64,000 bases of DNA from Sinomicrobium soli (GCF_003285545.1 NZ_QLNV01000006.1:1-64000); one strand, 5' to 3'. Numbered from the stretch's first letter, positions 8,191-16,923 are shown. The notes: generated by a model not told the origin, from the sequence alone. Numbers and translations: made by a program.

Positions 8191-8568
8191 ATGACGAAAA
8201 TTGTTTCAAATTCAAATTGCGGCAATTCCCCAAAAATGGAGTTTTTAAAGGAATTCAATATTGCCTTTGCAAAAGGAAACGTGGAATTTCTTACAGAAAG
8301 CGTAACAGATGATATCGTTTGGAATATAGTTGGCGACAAAAAAATTAAAGGAAAAGACAGTTTTGCAAAGGAATTGAATAAAATGAAGGAAATCAAAACG
8401 GCCGAACTACAACTTGACCAAATCTTGTCTCACGGAAAAGAGGGAGCTGTAAACGGAATTATAAAAATACAAAACGGGAAGAAATATGCGTTTTCGGACT
8501 TTTATCGGTTTAGTGGAGCGAAAGGAAAAAAAATTAATTCAATGACATCCTACGTAATTGGAATTTAA
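8191..8568 (+). CDS. NTF2-like (SnoaL-type) protein
   Basis: A 125-residue alpha+beta cone-fold protein: an N-terminal helix (KEFNIAFAKGNVEFLTESV) is followed by TDDIVWNIVGDKKIKGKDSF, the usual NTF2/SnoaL pattern in which W and G form the pocket mouth. It could bind or transform a small hydrophobic ligand, but no catalytic Asp/His pair is obvious. Its codon use is visibly more A/T-rich than its neighbours, with many AAA, AAT and ATT codons, which suggests recent acquisition. A GC scan against the flanking genes would test that. Confidence 0.65.
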   Translation: MTKIVSNSNCGNSPKMEFLKEFNIAFAKGNVEFLTESVTDDIVWNIVGDKKIKGKDSFAKELNKMKEIKTAELQLDQILSHGKEGAVNGIIKIQNGKKYAFSDFYRFSGAKGKKINSMTSYVIGI

Positions 8569-8673
8569 TAAAAAACCCGGTTTCTGACAAGCTGAAAACA
8601 ATGAAAGAGGTAACATTTATTTTATTTACCACTTTAAACATGATACATATTAAATGCCAAATCGCAGATCACA

Positions 8674-9858
8674 ATGTTAAAAGAAAAAATACAAAGCCTG
8701 GCCCGGGAGATATACGGAAAAACGGTAGCCCACCGCCGGCATTTACACCAACACCCCGAATTGTCGTTTGAGGAATACGAAACCTGTGCTTTTGTGAAAG
8801 CGGAACTGGACAAACTCGGCATTCCGTATGTTACGCTCGCCAGGACGGGGGTCCTGGCGGAGATCAAGGGTGACCTGCCTTCCGATCGCGTTATCGCCCT
8901 CCGCGCAGATATGGATGCCCTGCCCATTACCGAGGTAGACGGCCGGGAATACGGTTCAGAAAATAAAGGCGTGATGCATGCCTGTGGTCACGATGCACAT
9001 ACTGCATCGCTATTGGGCACGGCGCATATACTCCAATCATTAAAAGCTGATTTCGGAGGAACCCTGAAGCTGATCTTTCAGCCCGGAGAAGAGCGACCGC
9101 CCGGCGGTGCCAGCCTGATGATTGAGGAAGGGGCGCTGGAAAACCCCGTACCCCGGGCCGTTGTAGGACAGCATGCGATGCCCCTGATACCCGCAGGTAA
9201 GGTGGGGTTCCGGCCGGGGAAGTTTATGGCCTCCACGGATGAATTCTTCATCACCGTAAAAGGTAAGGGTGGGCATGGTGCCCAACCACAGCAGAATACA
9301 GATCCCGTGGTCATTACTGCCCATATCATCACTGCGTTACAGCAGGTGGTGAGCCGAATTGCCGATCCGAGAATGCCCAGTGTGCTGTCGTTCGGAAAGG
9401 TCATAGCCAACGGAGCAACCAATGTGATACCGGATGAAGTATACCTGGAAGGCACGTTCAGGACGTTCGATGAACAATGGCGCAAGGAAGCCCGAAGACG
9501 TATGAAGAAAATGGCCCGGGGTATTGCCGAAAGTATGGGAGCTAAATGCAATTTTGAGGTGAATACAGGATACCCGGTCCTTGTAAACGAACCGAAGCTG
9601 ACGGACGAAGTGCGCGCCTATGCCGAAGAATTTCTGGGGAAAGAACAGGTGGTAGACCTGGACCTTTGGCTGGCCGCCGAAGATTTTGCCTATTATTCCC
9701 GGGCGGCTGATTCCTGTTTCTATCTCCTGGGAACAGGCAATGAAAGCCGGGGCATTACTTCGGCTTTACACACTTCCACATTTGATGTGGATGAAAGCGC
9801 CCTGCAATTAAGTACCGGCCTGATGGCATATATCGCATTACGGCAGCTGGGCCATTGA
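8674..9858 (+). CDS. M20-family amidohydrolase (N-acyl-amino-acid hydrolase type)
   Basis: A 394-residue M20D-type metallohydrolase. The metal site is seen as HACGHDAH (residues 102-109) with an upstream ALRADMDALPI motif, followed by the catalytic glutamate in FQPGEERPPGGASLMIEEG. A dimerisation domain includes KGKGGHGAQPQQNTDPV, with the conserved His. The last ligand region is AEDFAYYS. This matches hippurate or IAA-amino-acid hydrolases and N-acetyl-diaminopimelate deacetylases; the substrate is not resolvable. Length is normal and no signal peptide is present, so it is cytoplasmic. It appears monocistronic. The 235 bp that follow contain no gene. Confidence 0.9.
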   Translation: MLKEKIQSLAREIYGKTVAHRRHLHQHPELSFEEYETCAFVKAELDKLGIPYVTLARTGVLAEIKGDLPSDRVIALRADMDALPITEVDGREYGSENKGVMHACGHDAHTASLLGTAHILQSLKADFGGTLKLIFQPGEERPPGGASLMIEEGALENPVPRAVVGQHAMPLIPAGKVGFRPGKFMASTDEFFITVKGKGGHGAQPQQNTDPVVITAHIITALQQVVSRIADPRMPSVLSFGKVIANGATNVIPDEVYLEGTFRTFDEQWRKEARRRMKKMARGIAESMGAKCNFEVNTGYPVLVNEPKLTDEVRAYAEEFLGKEQVVDLDLWLAAEDFAYYSRAADSCFYLLGTGNESRGITSALHTSTFDVDESALQLSTGLMAYIALRQLGH

Positions 9859-10093
9859 AACGGGTGGCTGAGCTTTTTGCCGGATATGGATATGCCCGGA
9901 GCTTTTGGCGAAGTATTAAAGCCGGATAGGGGAGATGGTTTAGTTCGATACCTGCCGATTCTACAAAAATCTTTTCAGGCAGGGTGTCCCACTTTTTAAG
10001 AGTTTTTTGTAGAGATTATACATGGGGAATGCTTAAATTAGTCGTGCTTTAGGCCTGAGAAATTCGTATTAAATCCATAACTATCCGTATACC

Positions 10094-10717
10094 ATGCCCG
10101 ATCCCTGGTTAAAAAGGTGGGAGAACCGATATGCCGATGAGGCTTATGCCTTCGGAATCCTGCCCAATGAATATCTGAAAGAACAGTTAAGGAAATTCGA
10201 ACCGGGAGATATCCTGTTTCCCGCGGAAGGCGAGGGGCGCAATGCGGTATTCGCTGCTCTTGAAGGCTGGAATGTATCTGCTTTTGATATCAGCGCGGAG
10301 GGAAGAAAAAAAGCGTTGAAGCTGGCCGGAGCTAACGATGTGAGCATAGACTATAAAGTGGGTGAATTGCCGGATCTCGGTTACCGGGAAGAGCAGTTTG
10401 ACACCATAGCCCTGATCTATGCGCATTTCCCGGCAGCCATTAAATCCGAATATCACAGGTTACTGGACAGATATGTCCGGAGAGGAGGGATTGTCATTTT
10501 TGAAGGCTTCGGAAAAGAACATCTCGAATACCGCATGAAAAATCCAAAGGTCGGGGGCCCCGTGGATATGGAATCACTGTTTTCGGAGGAGGAACTCAAA
10601 TCCGATTTTAAGGATTACGATGTTATTGAACTCTGTACCCGGGAGGTTACATTACATGAAGGTTTGTACCATAACGGCAAAGGATCTGTAATACGGTTTG
10701 TCGGTAGAAAAAGGTAA
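10094..10717 (+). CDS. Class I SAM-dependent methyltransferase (TPMT/TehB-like)
   Basis: A 207-residue Rossmann methyltransferase. The SAM loop appears as [18 protein letters not shown], the form found in TehB and thiopurine-methyltransferase-like proteins, followed by an acidic ribose contact in VSAFDIS and motif IV in [11 protein letters not shown]. The N-terminal [20 protein letters not shown] is typical of this group. Related enzymes methylate tellurite, selenium, thiols or drugs; the substrate here is unknown. It is followed 74 bp later by a HAD phosphatase on the same strand. Confidence 0.85.
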   Translation: MPDPWLKRWENRYADEAYAFGILPNEYLKEQLRKFEPGDILFPAEGEGRNAVFAALEGWNVSAFDISAEGRKKALKLAGANDVSIDYKVGELPDLGYREEQFDTIALIYAHFPAAIKSEYHRLLDRYVRRGGIVIFEGFGKEHLEYRMKNPKVGGPVDMESLFSEEELKSDFKDYDVIELCTREVTLHEGLYHNGKGSVIRFVGRKR

Positions 10718-10791
10718 CCGTAGCATATGCCGGTATCTGCTTATAGAGAATGTTACAGTGGTGTTTATCAATCTATTAAAAAACAGTAATA

Positions 10792-11445
10792 ATGCAAAAG
10801 ATCAAGGTTGTTATTTTTGATCTGGACGGCACATTGGCCAACACCTTACCCATGTGTATTGCAGCGTTCAGGAAATCGGTCGAACCCCTTACCGGGAAAG
10901 AAGTTTCCGATGCCGAGATCATGGCAACGTTCGGTCCTTCCGAAGAAGGAACTATTGCGGCACTTGCACCGGACCATTATGATAAGGGGATAGAGGCCTA
11001 TTTACATTATTACGAGGAGTTCCACGACATGTGCCCTGAGCCGTTCGAGGGGATCAGGGAACTTTTGAGCCTCCTGAAATCAAGAGATGTGAGATTGGCT
11101 ATGGTTACCGGAAAGGGTAAAAAAAGTGCAGAGATCTCAATGAACCGTTTCGGGATCTCCGGTTATTTTGAAAAGACGGAAACGGGCGATCCCGCGGGTC
11201 CGAGGAAAGTGGAAGGTATAAGAAACTGCCTGGATTATTTCGGAAATCCGGATAGTAATGAAGTTATTTACGTAGGCGATTCCCCCAGTGATATCGGGTC
11301 GTGCCGGGAGGCGGGTATTCCCATTGCCGCAGCAGCGTGGGCAGAAACTGCCGAACCGGAGCAGCTGGAGGCCCTGAACCCCGACGTACTGTTTTACACG
11401 GTCGGTGACTTTTTCGATTGGTTAGCGTCGAGAACCGGCAGATAG
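10792..11445 (+). CDS. HAD-family phosphatase (phosphoglycolate phosphatase-like)
   Basis: Motif I is VIFDLDGTLANT, with nucleophile Asp10 and acid/base Asp12. Motif II is AMVTGKG. A lysine for motif III lies in RKVEGIR, and motif IV is YVGDSPSDIGSC, with Asp163 and Asp167. A helical cap lies between motif I and motif II, as in the Gph/PpaX group. These enzymes hydrolyse small phosphate esters such as 2-phosphoglycolate or pyrophosphate; the substrate is not set by the motifs. Length (217 residues) is typical. Confidence 0.88.
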   Translation: MQKIKVVIFDLDGTLANTLPMCIAAFRKSVEPLTGKEVSDAEIMATFGPSEEGTIAALAPDHYDKGIEAYLHYYEEFHDMCPEPFEGIRELLSLLKSRDVRLAMVTGKGKKSAEISMNRFGISGYFEKTETGDPAGPRKVEGIRNCLDYFGNPDSNEVIYVGDSPSDIGSCREAGIPIAAAAWAETAEPEQLEALNPDVLFYTVGDFFDWLASRTGR

Positions 11446-11613
11446 AATATCCGGAACCCTACGGAGAGGACAAGCGGACAGTATGGGCTTTCTCATATCC
11501 GCTCAATACACCCATAGCATCCCTAACTGCCTGAATTCCGGCAATATTACACTTACCTTCAGTTTTTTCCTGAGTATTCATAAATTATTAACAATACAAT
11601 ATGCTTACCAAAA

Positions 11614-11645
11614 TGTGAGCACTAACTTATGGGTTAGTACTTACA
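11614..11645 (+). promoter_or_regulatory. Near-perfect 13-6-13 palindromic operator
   Basis: Left arm TGTGAGCACTAAC (11614-11626) and right arm GTTAGTACTTACA (11633-11645) are complementary at 11 of 13 positions across a 6-bp spacer. It lies about 60 bp upstream of the NAD(P)-binding gene. Operators of this kind (TACTAAC/GTTAGTA cores) fit winged-helix HxlR or MarR regulators, which often control such oxidoreductases, but no such regulator gene is in the window. The rest of 11446-11705 holds nothing else I can support. Confidence 0.55.
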
Positions 11646-11705
11646 AATAGTTAGCAAATGTAAATATATTTGTAATATTAAAATAATTACAATAGAAAAA
11701 TAAAA

Positions 11706-12335
11706 ATGAACATATCGATCATCGGGGCATCTGCAGGTATCGGTCTCGAAACAGTCAGAAGAGCTTTGGACCGCAGACACACGGTAATAACCCTTTCCCG
11801 TTCAAAAATTGAAATAGAGAACGATGCATTGACATCGGTACAGGGCAGTGCGACCAACAAAGCCGATCTGATGAAAACAATCGAAAACACCGATGCGGTT
11901 TTGGTTACCTTAGGTACCGGAGCCAATATGCAGGCAACGACCCTGTTTTCAGATTTCGCCAAATTGCTAATAGAAATTCAAAGAGAAAACAAGTCTGATA
12001 TCCCCTTTGTTTTTGTTACCGGGTTCGGTGCCGGAGATAGTATAAATTACACCTCGAAGCCTGTTAGAGCGTTTTTGGAAACTGCTCTGAAAGACGTTTA
12101 TGCCGATAAAACAAAAATGGAGGTCATAGTTTCCAACTCCAACCTGAATTGGATAATCGTACGGCCGGGAGAATTACGGGATGGCCCGTTGACGGAAAAT
12201 TATCGGGTTGAAACCCAATTGTACGAAGGGTTCGATATAGGTTCCATAAACAGGGCAGATGTTGCCGACTTTATCGTTAAACAAGCAGAAAATCCCACCG
12301 AACTCAAAAAGTATGTTGCCATTTCTGCGAAATAA
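11706..12335 (+). CDS. NAD(P)-binding oxidoreductase, atypical SDR / NmrA-like
   Basis: An N-terminal Rossmann fingerprint (IIGASAGIGLETVRRALDR) opens a 209-residue protein with DAVLVTLGTGANMQATTLF and VFVTGFGAGDS, the pattern of atypical short-chain dehydrogenases related to NmrA, YwnB and flavin-reductase-like proteins. A full active-site Tyr-x-x-x-Lys is not evident. Such proteins act as NAD(P)H-dependent reductases or redox sensors. A strong palindrome upstream suggests induction by a small-molecule sensor. Immediately downstream lies a truncated YceI gene, so the region has suffered a deletion after the stop codon. Confidence 0.82.
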   Translation: MNISIIGASAGIGLETVRRALDRRHTVITLSRSKIEIENDALTSVQGSATNKADLMKTIENTDAVLVTLGTGANMQATTLFSDFAKLLIEIQRENKSDIPFVFVTGFGAGDSINYTSKPVRAFLETALKDVYADKTKMEVIVSNSNLNWIIVRPGELRDGPLTENYRVETQLYEGFDIGSINRADVADFIVKQAENPTELKKYVAISAK

Positions 12336-12347
12336 TCATGGCATACG

Positions 12348-12746
12348 GTGATAACGCGAAGCGTATTTAAAATAAACGTCTCCAAACGGAACGTGGCATC
12401 CATTGACACCCGAAATGAAATGAGGGATGGGCACCTGAAAGGCCCCGACTTCTTTGACGTGGAGAAATACCCGCAGATTACGTTCAAAAGTACCGGCATA
12501 AACAATGCAGGAGAAGGACAATACAAACTTACCGGAGACCTGACCGCAAAAGGCATCACCAAAAAGGTAGAATTAACCCTTACTTACAGAGGCTCGGTTG
12601 AAAACCCGCAAACCAAAAAAACTTCGGCAGGATTTAAGCTGACAGGAGTTATCAAGCGTTCAGATTTCGGGATTGGCTCAGCATTTCCAGCCCCTATGCT
12701 TGGTGATGAAGTGCCCTTTGTTGTCAATGCCGAATTTCAGCAGTAA
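12348..12746 (+). pseudogene. N-terminally truncated YceI-family gene
   Basis: The 132-residue frame matches the C-terminal three quarters of YceI: VASIDTRNEMRDGHLKGPDF then FDVEKYPQITFKSTG, a long beta region, and RSDFGIGSAFPAPMLGDEV. Complete YceI proteins have about 45-50 more residues at the start, including the WxxDxxHSxxxFxxxH segment that forms the first strands of the isoprenoid-binding barrel; these are absent. The frame can start only at a weak GTG (12348), 13 bp after the previous stop. I infer an internal deletion that joined the oxidoreductase gene to the body of a yceI gene. The remaining codons are intact, so the event may be recent. It could be a working short variant, but the lipocalin-like barrel would lack strands. 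Confidence 0.7.
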
Positions 12747-12752
12747 TTTTAA

Positions 12753-12932
12753 ATTTCTTATATAATACGGTCCGACCCATACCCCGGTAAAACAATTTTG
12801 CAGGCAAAACGTATACGTCAGGTGGTGGATGAAATTGCTTTGGCCGGTGAATACCGTAGAACAGATTTTCTTTTCGAACCAAAAGGATCAACAAAGTGGG
12901 GGGATCTGTCTGTCACATTAAGAAGGGAATAG
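12753..12932 (+). pseudogene. Orphan C-terminal gene fragment, family unknown
   Basis: A frame open between stops encodes about 59 residues containing PYPGKTILQAKRIRQVVDE and YRRTDFLFEPKGSTKW, ending in TLRRE. It has no start codon of its own but reads like natural protein (balanced composition, amphipathic helix). It follows the truncated yceI by 7 bp. I interpret it as the tail of a deleted gene, part of the same decay event. I cannot name the family. Confidence 0.4.
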
Positions 12933-13021
12933 CCCAAAACAAAAACGAGGGCGTCTAAAAAGTTTTTTCAACCCCCCTGAGATTTGCGTATTTGAGATTT
13001 TTCTCGGATACCTACCCGAAT

Positions 13022-13056
13022 AAAAAAGAGGCTGCCTTGACTTTTTAGACAGCCTC
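13022..13056 (-). terminator. Rho-independent terminator downstream of tRNA-Pro
   Basis: On the minus strand GAGGCTG...CAGCCTC forms a stem with loop TCTAAAAAGTCAAGG-like sequence and is followed by a run of six or more T (complement of AAAAAA at 13022-13027). It would end the tRNA transcript. The words GTCTAAAAAGT recur in inverted form near 12949-12963, so the whole 110-bp segment is a larger inverted repeat. Confidence 0.65.
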
Positions 13057-13062
13057 GTCAAG

Positions 13063-13137
13063 TCGGGGTGGCAGGATTCGAACCTGCGGCCTCCTGCTCC
13101 CAAAGCAGGCGCGATAACCGGGCTACGCTACACCCCG
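13063..13137 (-). tRNA. tRNA-Pro (anticodon TGG)
   Basis: The minus strand folds as a complete cloverleaf. The acceptor stem is CGGGGTG/CACCCCG, the D-arm contains TAGCGTAGCCCGGTTA, the anticodon loop is CTTTGGG in stem CCTGC/GCAGG, and the T-arm is GCAGGTTCGAATCCTGC. The discriminator is A and CCA is not encoded. The 5' portion of this gene is duplicated upstream (see the tandem repeat). Confidence 0.93.
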
Positions 13138-13330
13138 ATGAATAGTGTGAATTCTATTCCTTTCCAATATTTTATTCGGCCCTTCGGCCTTCCCGCCAAG
13201 AGCGGGACACGATAACCGGGCTACGCTACACCCCGATGAATAGTGTGAATTCTATTCCTTTTCAATATTTTATTCGGCCCTTCGGCCTTCCCGCCAATAG
13301 CGGGACACGATAACCGGGCTACGCTATACC
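13112..13330 (-). repeat. 98-bp tandem repeat containing 5' halves of tRNA-Pro
   Basis: The word CGATAACCGGGCTACGCT begins at 13112, 13210 and 13308, an exact period of 98 bp. Two full units and the start of a third are present. Read on the minus strand, each unit carries the 5' acceptor strand and D-arm of tRNA-Pro (CGGGGTGTAGCGTAGCCCGG), then diverges from the real tRNA into TGTCCCGC...GCGGGA and GGCCGAAGGGCC hairpins. Full units differ only by single bases (for example CCTTTCC versus CCTTTTC, AAGAGC versus AATAGC). The third copy decays after 13326. Only the copy at 13063-13137 is a complete tRNA. Confidence 0.85.
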
Positions 13331-13340
13331 CGAAAAGAAG

Positions 13341-13424
13341 CGGAGAGACAGGGATTCGAACCCTGGCGACAGTTTCCCGTCGACAGATTAGCAATCTGCT
13401 CCATTACCACTCTGGCACCTCTCC
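13341..13424 (-). tRNA. tRNA-Ser (anticodon GCT)
   Basis: The minus strand begins GGAGAGGTGCCAGAGTGG, with anticodon loop TTGCTAA (GCT) in stem CAGA/TCTG. A long variable arm (CGACGGGAAACTGTCG) is typical of class II tRNA-Ser, and the T-arm is CCAGGGTTCGAATCCCTG. The discriminator is G, as usual for serine. It is upstream of tRNA-Pro in the same direction, so both may come from one precursor that includes the tandem repeat. Confidence 0.93.
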
Positions 13425-13572
13425 GTTGAGCTTTGAATATCTTTAAGAACGTTTCCGTTGCTAAAATGCGGATGCAAATGTAGTGGTTCAGGGTGTAGAA
13501 CGCAACTATTTGCCGGACTTTTTTACGGGATATTTCCGATTTTTTTTTACCTGATTAAGAATCAACAGGATA

Positions 13573-15597
13573 CTATTCGGGGTATTCTATCCTCAGATGA
13601 TAGATATTGGTGAGTTTGCGTTTAAAGACTTTTTTAATGTCCTCGATCTCCTTGAAGGTAATGTTGGCATTGAGGAATTGTCCTGTTTCGATCTGTTTGC
13701 TCACGATCTTTTCCACAAAGTCATTGATCATGCTGAAGGTGGGGTTTTTCAGGCTTTTGGAGGCCGCCTCCACGGCATCGGCCATCATTACTATAGCGGT
13801 TTCCCTGGAAAAGGGGATGGGGCCGGGATACTGGTAGTCTTCTATTGCTGTATGTTTATCCTGTTCCAGCTGTTTTTTATAGAAATAATATACCGTGGTG
13901 GTACCGTGATGGGTACGTATAAAGTCTATAACGCGGTCGGGAAGGTTGTGCTTCCGGGCCAGTTCTATGCCGTCCAGTACGTGGTCGATAATGATCCTGG
14001 CACTTTCTTCCGGACTGATCTCGTCGTGAGGGTTTACTCCGGTGGTCTGGTTTTCCGTAAAGTATATGGCGTTGTTCATCTTGCCTATATCGTGGTACAG
14101 GGCCCCCACGCGGACCAGCATGGCATTGGCCCCCACTTCGTTGGCCGCAGCCTCGGCAAGATTGGCGACCTGCAGCGAGTGGTGAAAGGTTCCGGGTGCC
14201 TTGTCCGACAGTTCTTTTAAAAGTTTTGAATTGGTGTCTGAAAGTTCCAGCAGGGAGACATCCGAGACAAGGCCGAACAGCTTTTCATAAATATAGATCA
14301 GGGGCTGGGCGAAAAGGGTAGCCAGGCCGTTCAGTATGAACAATCCGAAATTAAGCCATATGATATCGTTGAGGTTGCCTTCGTGAATCACGGTAAAGGC
14401 CAGGTAAGCGATCATGTAGACCAGCGTGATCTGCCCGACTGAAATAAACAGGTTGGCCCTCCGGTATAATTCGGATACCGTAAGTATGGTAACCACTCCG
14501 GCAATGATTTGTAAAAAGATATACTCAAAGCTGTTGGGGACCACAAAACCCAGCAGCAGGACGGTGAGTGCATGCACGAAAAAACCGAGCCTGGTATCGA
14601 AAAAGGCTTTTAATACGATAGGGAGGATACACAGCGGGACCACGTATACATAGCTGCCGTCGTACTTTACGGCCAGGGTCGTGACAAAGACCATGATAAT
14701 GATGTTCACAAAAATGAACGTGACCTTGGTATTGTCGTTAAGGATATCTGCGCGGAATTTGCCCAGGAAAAGAAAGAGCATCACAAAAGCCAGCCCTACC
14801 AGTACAATATAACCGAAGAGGATCCAGTAATAATTGGTGCCTTTCCAGATATGGGACGTATACTCCTGTTGCAGGGAATACAGCTTTTCATATTTTTCGC
14901 CTTCCACGACTTCCCCGTTGAGGATGATCCGTTCGCCACGCTCTATGGTCCCCTTGGTGGCGTATATGTTCTCGAGTTCCTCTTTCAGGGCTTTTTCTGA
15001 AAAATCCTTGTTCCAGGTGATGTTGGGTTCTGTTATTTTGTCGAACAGCTTGTAAAAATCGGTCTTATAGGCCGAAAGCCGCCGGTCATCCAGGTACCGG
15101 AAGAGGTGTTGTTTAAGATCTCCCCGCCTGATGATCCTCTCCTTGTTTACCACGGAAACCTCATTCCCTTTCACCAGGTGCATAAAACGTCCCGGCGGCA
15201 TATTCTCCTGGTCTGCAATAATGCCTTTTTCATAAAGTGACCGGAGGAAGTCCTGCCCTGTTTTTTCCAGTTCGCTGCGCTGTACGAAATTGTCGTACTC
15301 CGCGGCGTAATGCTCCATTACCCGGGACATGGTGCCGGAATTATAGGTGTAGTACGGAATAAATTCTTTCCTGACCGTTTCCCGTTCCTTTTCCATTTCT
15401 TCACCGGTCTTGAGCAACGGAAAATCGAACGGGGCATACAGGCTTTCGTACTGCCAGGGCTTTCCTTTCTGCAGCTCGTATTTGAATTTACCTGCCTTGG
15501 GGAAGAGGTATACCACCAGTGCCGTGGCACAGATAAAAAGGAAAATCCTGTAAATCAGTGACTGATTACGGTATATATTGTGAAAGGCATGTTTCAT
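13573..15597 (-). CDS. HDIG-domain membrane phosphodiesterase, PgpH-like
   Basis: A 674-residue protein with one N-terminal membrane segment (residues 15-32), a large extracytoplasmic region to about residue 255, seven transmembrane helices to about residue 450, and a cytoplasmic HD domain. This order is 7TMR-HDED, 7TM_7TMR_HD, HDIG. Metal and catalytic residues are visible: TFHHSLQVANLAEAAANEVG, YHDIGKMNNAIYFTENQ and FIRTHHGTTTVYYFY. Characterised PgpH proteins cleave cyclic di-AMP, so this protein probably controls c-di-AMP levels linked to cell wall and potassium homeostasis. Length and layout are normal. The ATG at 15597 gives the signal-anchor directly. Confidence 0.88.
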   Translation of the reverse strand: MKHAFHNIYRNQSLIYRIFLFICATALVVYLFPKAGKFKYELQKGKPWQYESLYAPFDFPLLKTGEEMEKERETVRKEFIPYYTYNSGTMSRVMEHYAAEYDNFVQRSELEKTGQDFLRSLYEKGIIADQENMPPGRFMHLVKGNEVSVVNKERIIRRGDLKQHLFRYLDDRRLSAYKTDFYKLFDKITEPNITWNKDFSEKALKEELENIYATKGTIERGERIILNGEVVEGEKYEKLYSLQQEYTSHIWKGTNYYWILFGYIVLVGLAFVMLFLFLGKFRADILNDNTKVTFIFVNIIIMVFVTTLAVKYDGSYVYVVPLCILPIVLKAFFDTRLGFFVHALTVLLLGFVVPNSFEYIFLQIIAGVVTILTVSELYRRANLFISVGQITLVYMIAYLAFTVIHEGNLNDIIWLNFGLFILNGLATLFAQPLIYIYEKLFGLVSDVSLLELSDTNSKLLKELSDKAPGTFHHSLQVANLAEAAANEVGANAMLVRVGALYHDIGKMNNAIYFTENQTTGVNPHDEISPEESARIIIDHVLDGIELARKHNLPDRVIDFIRTHHGTTTVYYFYKKQLEQDKHTAIEDYQYPGPIPFSRETAIVMMADAVEAASKSLKNPTFSMINDFVEKIVSKQIETGQFLNANITFKEIEDIKKVFKRKLTNIYHLRIEYPE

Positions 15598-15677
15598 TCA
15601 GGGGAATATTTGTTCAAATTTACACAAAAATGTTTCATATGAGCATTACATACCCGGTGGAAATAGATCTGTAGCAT

Positions 15678-16877
15678 TCAGAGCCTGTTTTTGCCTTTCC
15701 GTTGCAGCAGCCTCCAGATGATAATAATACTGATAAGGATAGTAAACGCGCAGAACAGGAACAGGTATTCCATACCGAAGACATTGATAACAGCACCTTC
15801 CAGCGGACCGGTAACTCCCAGGGAAAGATCTATAAACAATCCGTAACAAGCCAGGGCGGCCCCGGCGTTGGAAGGCGGTACCAGTTTTACGGCTTCTACC
15901 CCGAGAGCAGGAAAGACCAGGGAAAACCCCAGTCCCGTTATGGCTGCACCCGCCAGGGCGGTATGGGGATGTGTGGCCAGGAACAATACGATGAGCCCCG
16001 TCATTTCAGTGACCAGGCATACCAAAGACACCCTGAGACCTCCCCGGAGATTGATCTGGTTGGCAAAAAACAGTCGCCCGGTAATAAAGAGCACACTGAA
16101 AACCGTGAGGCACAGGGCTGCGCCCGGCCAGTGGAAATAATCGTAATACAGGGTGATGAAATTAGACAGTCCTCCGAACCCCAGTCCGGCCAGTCCCAGG
16201 CAAACACCAAAAGGGGCTACCAGCTTCAACACCTTGAAAAAGCCTATCGGTTTGGCTTTGAAACGGCCGGTAACCGCTTTTTTGGAGAGGGCATATAACA
16301 GACCCGTGAGCGGGATGATGAATATCCACAATGCAATATACTCGATCTTCCAGTGTTCGCTGATCAGTACTCCCAGCGGAGCCCCCACGGCCAGGGCGCC
16401 GTAACTGGCAATACCATTGTAGGAGATCGCAGTGGCCGTGTGCCGTTCGCCTACGGCCAGCATCGCCCAGTTTATCGGGCTGGCCCCTATCATGCCTTCC
16501 GCACAGCCGGTAATAAGCCGGGTTACGGCCAGGAGAACAAGGCAGAGCATCCTGTCTTCCTGGGTTTTAAATGCCGCAAACATCAGTATGGCACTGGCCA
16601 TAAAACCGATCATACTTATCAGTACTACCGGTTTCGGCCCCCGGGTATCTACCTGTTTTCCGGAAATCCCTCTTACGATAAATGTGGAAACATATTGCAG
16701 GCTGATAATTACACCGGCCACTATTTCGCTATATCCCAGGGTTTTGTGAATATATATGGGGAGTACGGCCAGAGGTAGTCCGATACACAGGTATCCCAGG
16801 AAAGTAAATGAAACAAAACCGGCTATCTGCATTCTGGTACGGTGCCCGCCGGTAGTTAAAGCAGTATCAAACGACAT
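15678..16877 (-). CDS. MFS transporter
   Basis: About 400 residues with twelve hydrophobic segments. The loop between helices 2 and 3 reads RGISGKQVDTRGPKPV, a variant of the MFS signature GxxxDRxGRR; the group resembles YfcJ/YhhS-type arabinose or drug efflux permeases. The substrate cannot be told. I place the start at ATG 16877, because a -7 promoter box lies 39 bp before it and would exclude the longer frame that starts at 16949. It ends 80 bp before the HDIG gene on the same strand. Confidence 0.82.
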   Translation of the reverse strand: MSFDTALTTGGHRTRMQIAGFVSFTFLGYLCIGLPLAVLPIYIHKTLGYSEIVAGVIISLQYVSTFIVRGISGKQVDTRGPKPVVLISMIGFMASAILMFAAFKTQEDRMLCLVLLAVTRLITGCAEGMIGASPINWAMLAVGERHTATAISYNGIASYGALAVGAPLGVLISEHWKIEYIALWIFIIPLTGLLYALSKKAVTGRFKAKPIGFFKVLKLVAPFGVCLGLAGLGFGGLSNFITLYYDYFHWPGAALCLTVFSVLFITGRLFFANQINLRGGLRVSLVCLVTEMTGLIVLFLATHPHTALAGAAITGLGFSLVFPALGVEAVKLVPPSNAGAALACYGLFIDLSLGVTGPLEGAVINVFGMEYLFLFCAFTILISIIIIWRLLQRKGKNRL

Positions 16878-16915
16878 AATTACAGCCTGTAAAACGAGTA
16901 TTTTTATTGCAGCTG

Positions 16916-16923
16916 CAAAGGTA
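16916..16923 (-). promoter_or_regulatory. -7 promoter box of the MFS gene
   Basis: The minus strand reads TACCTTTG, a perfect TAnnTTTG match, predicting transcription from about 16911 and a leader of about 34 bases to ATG 16877. It decides the start codon of that gene. Confidence 0.5.
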
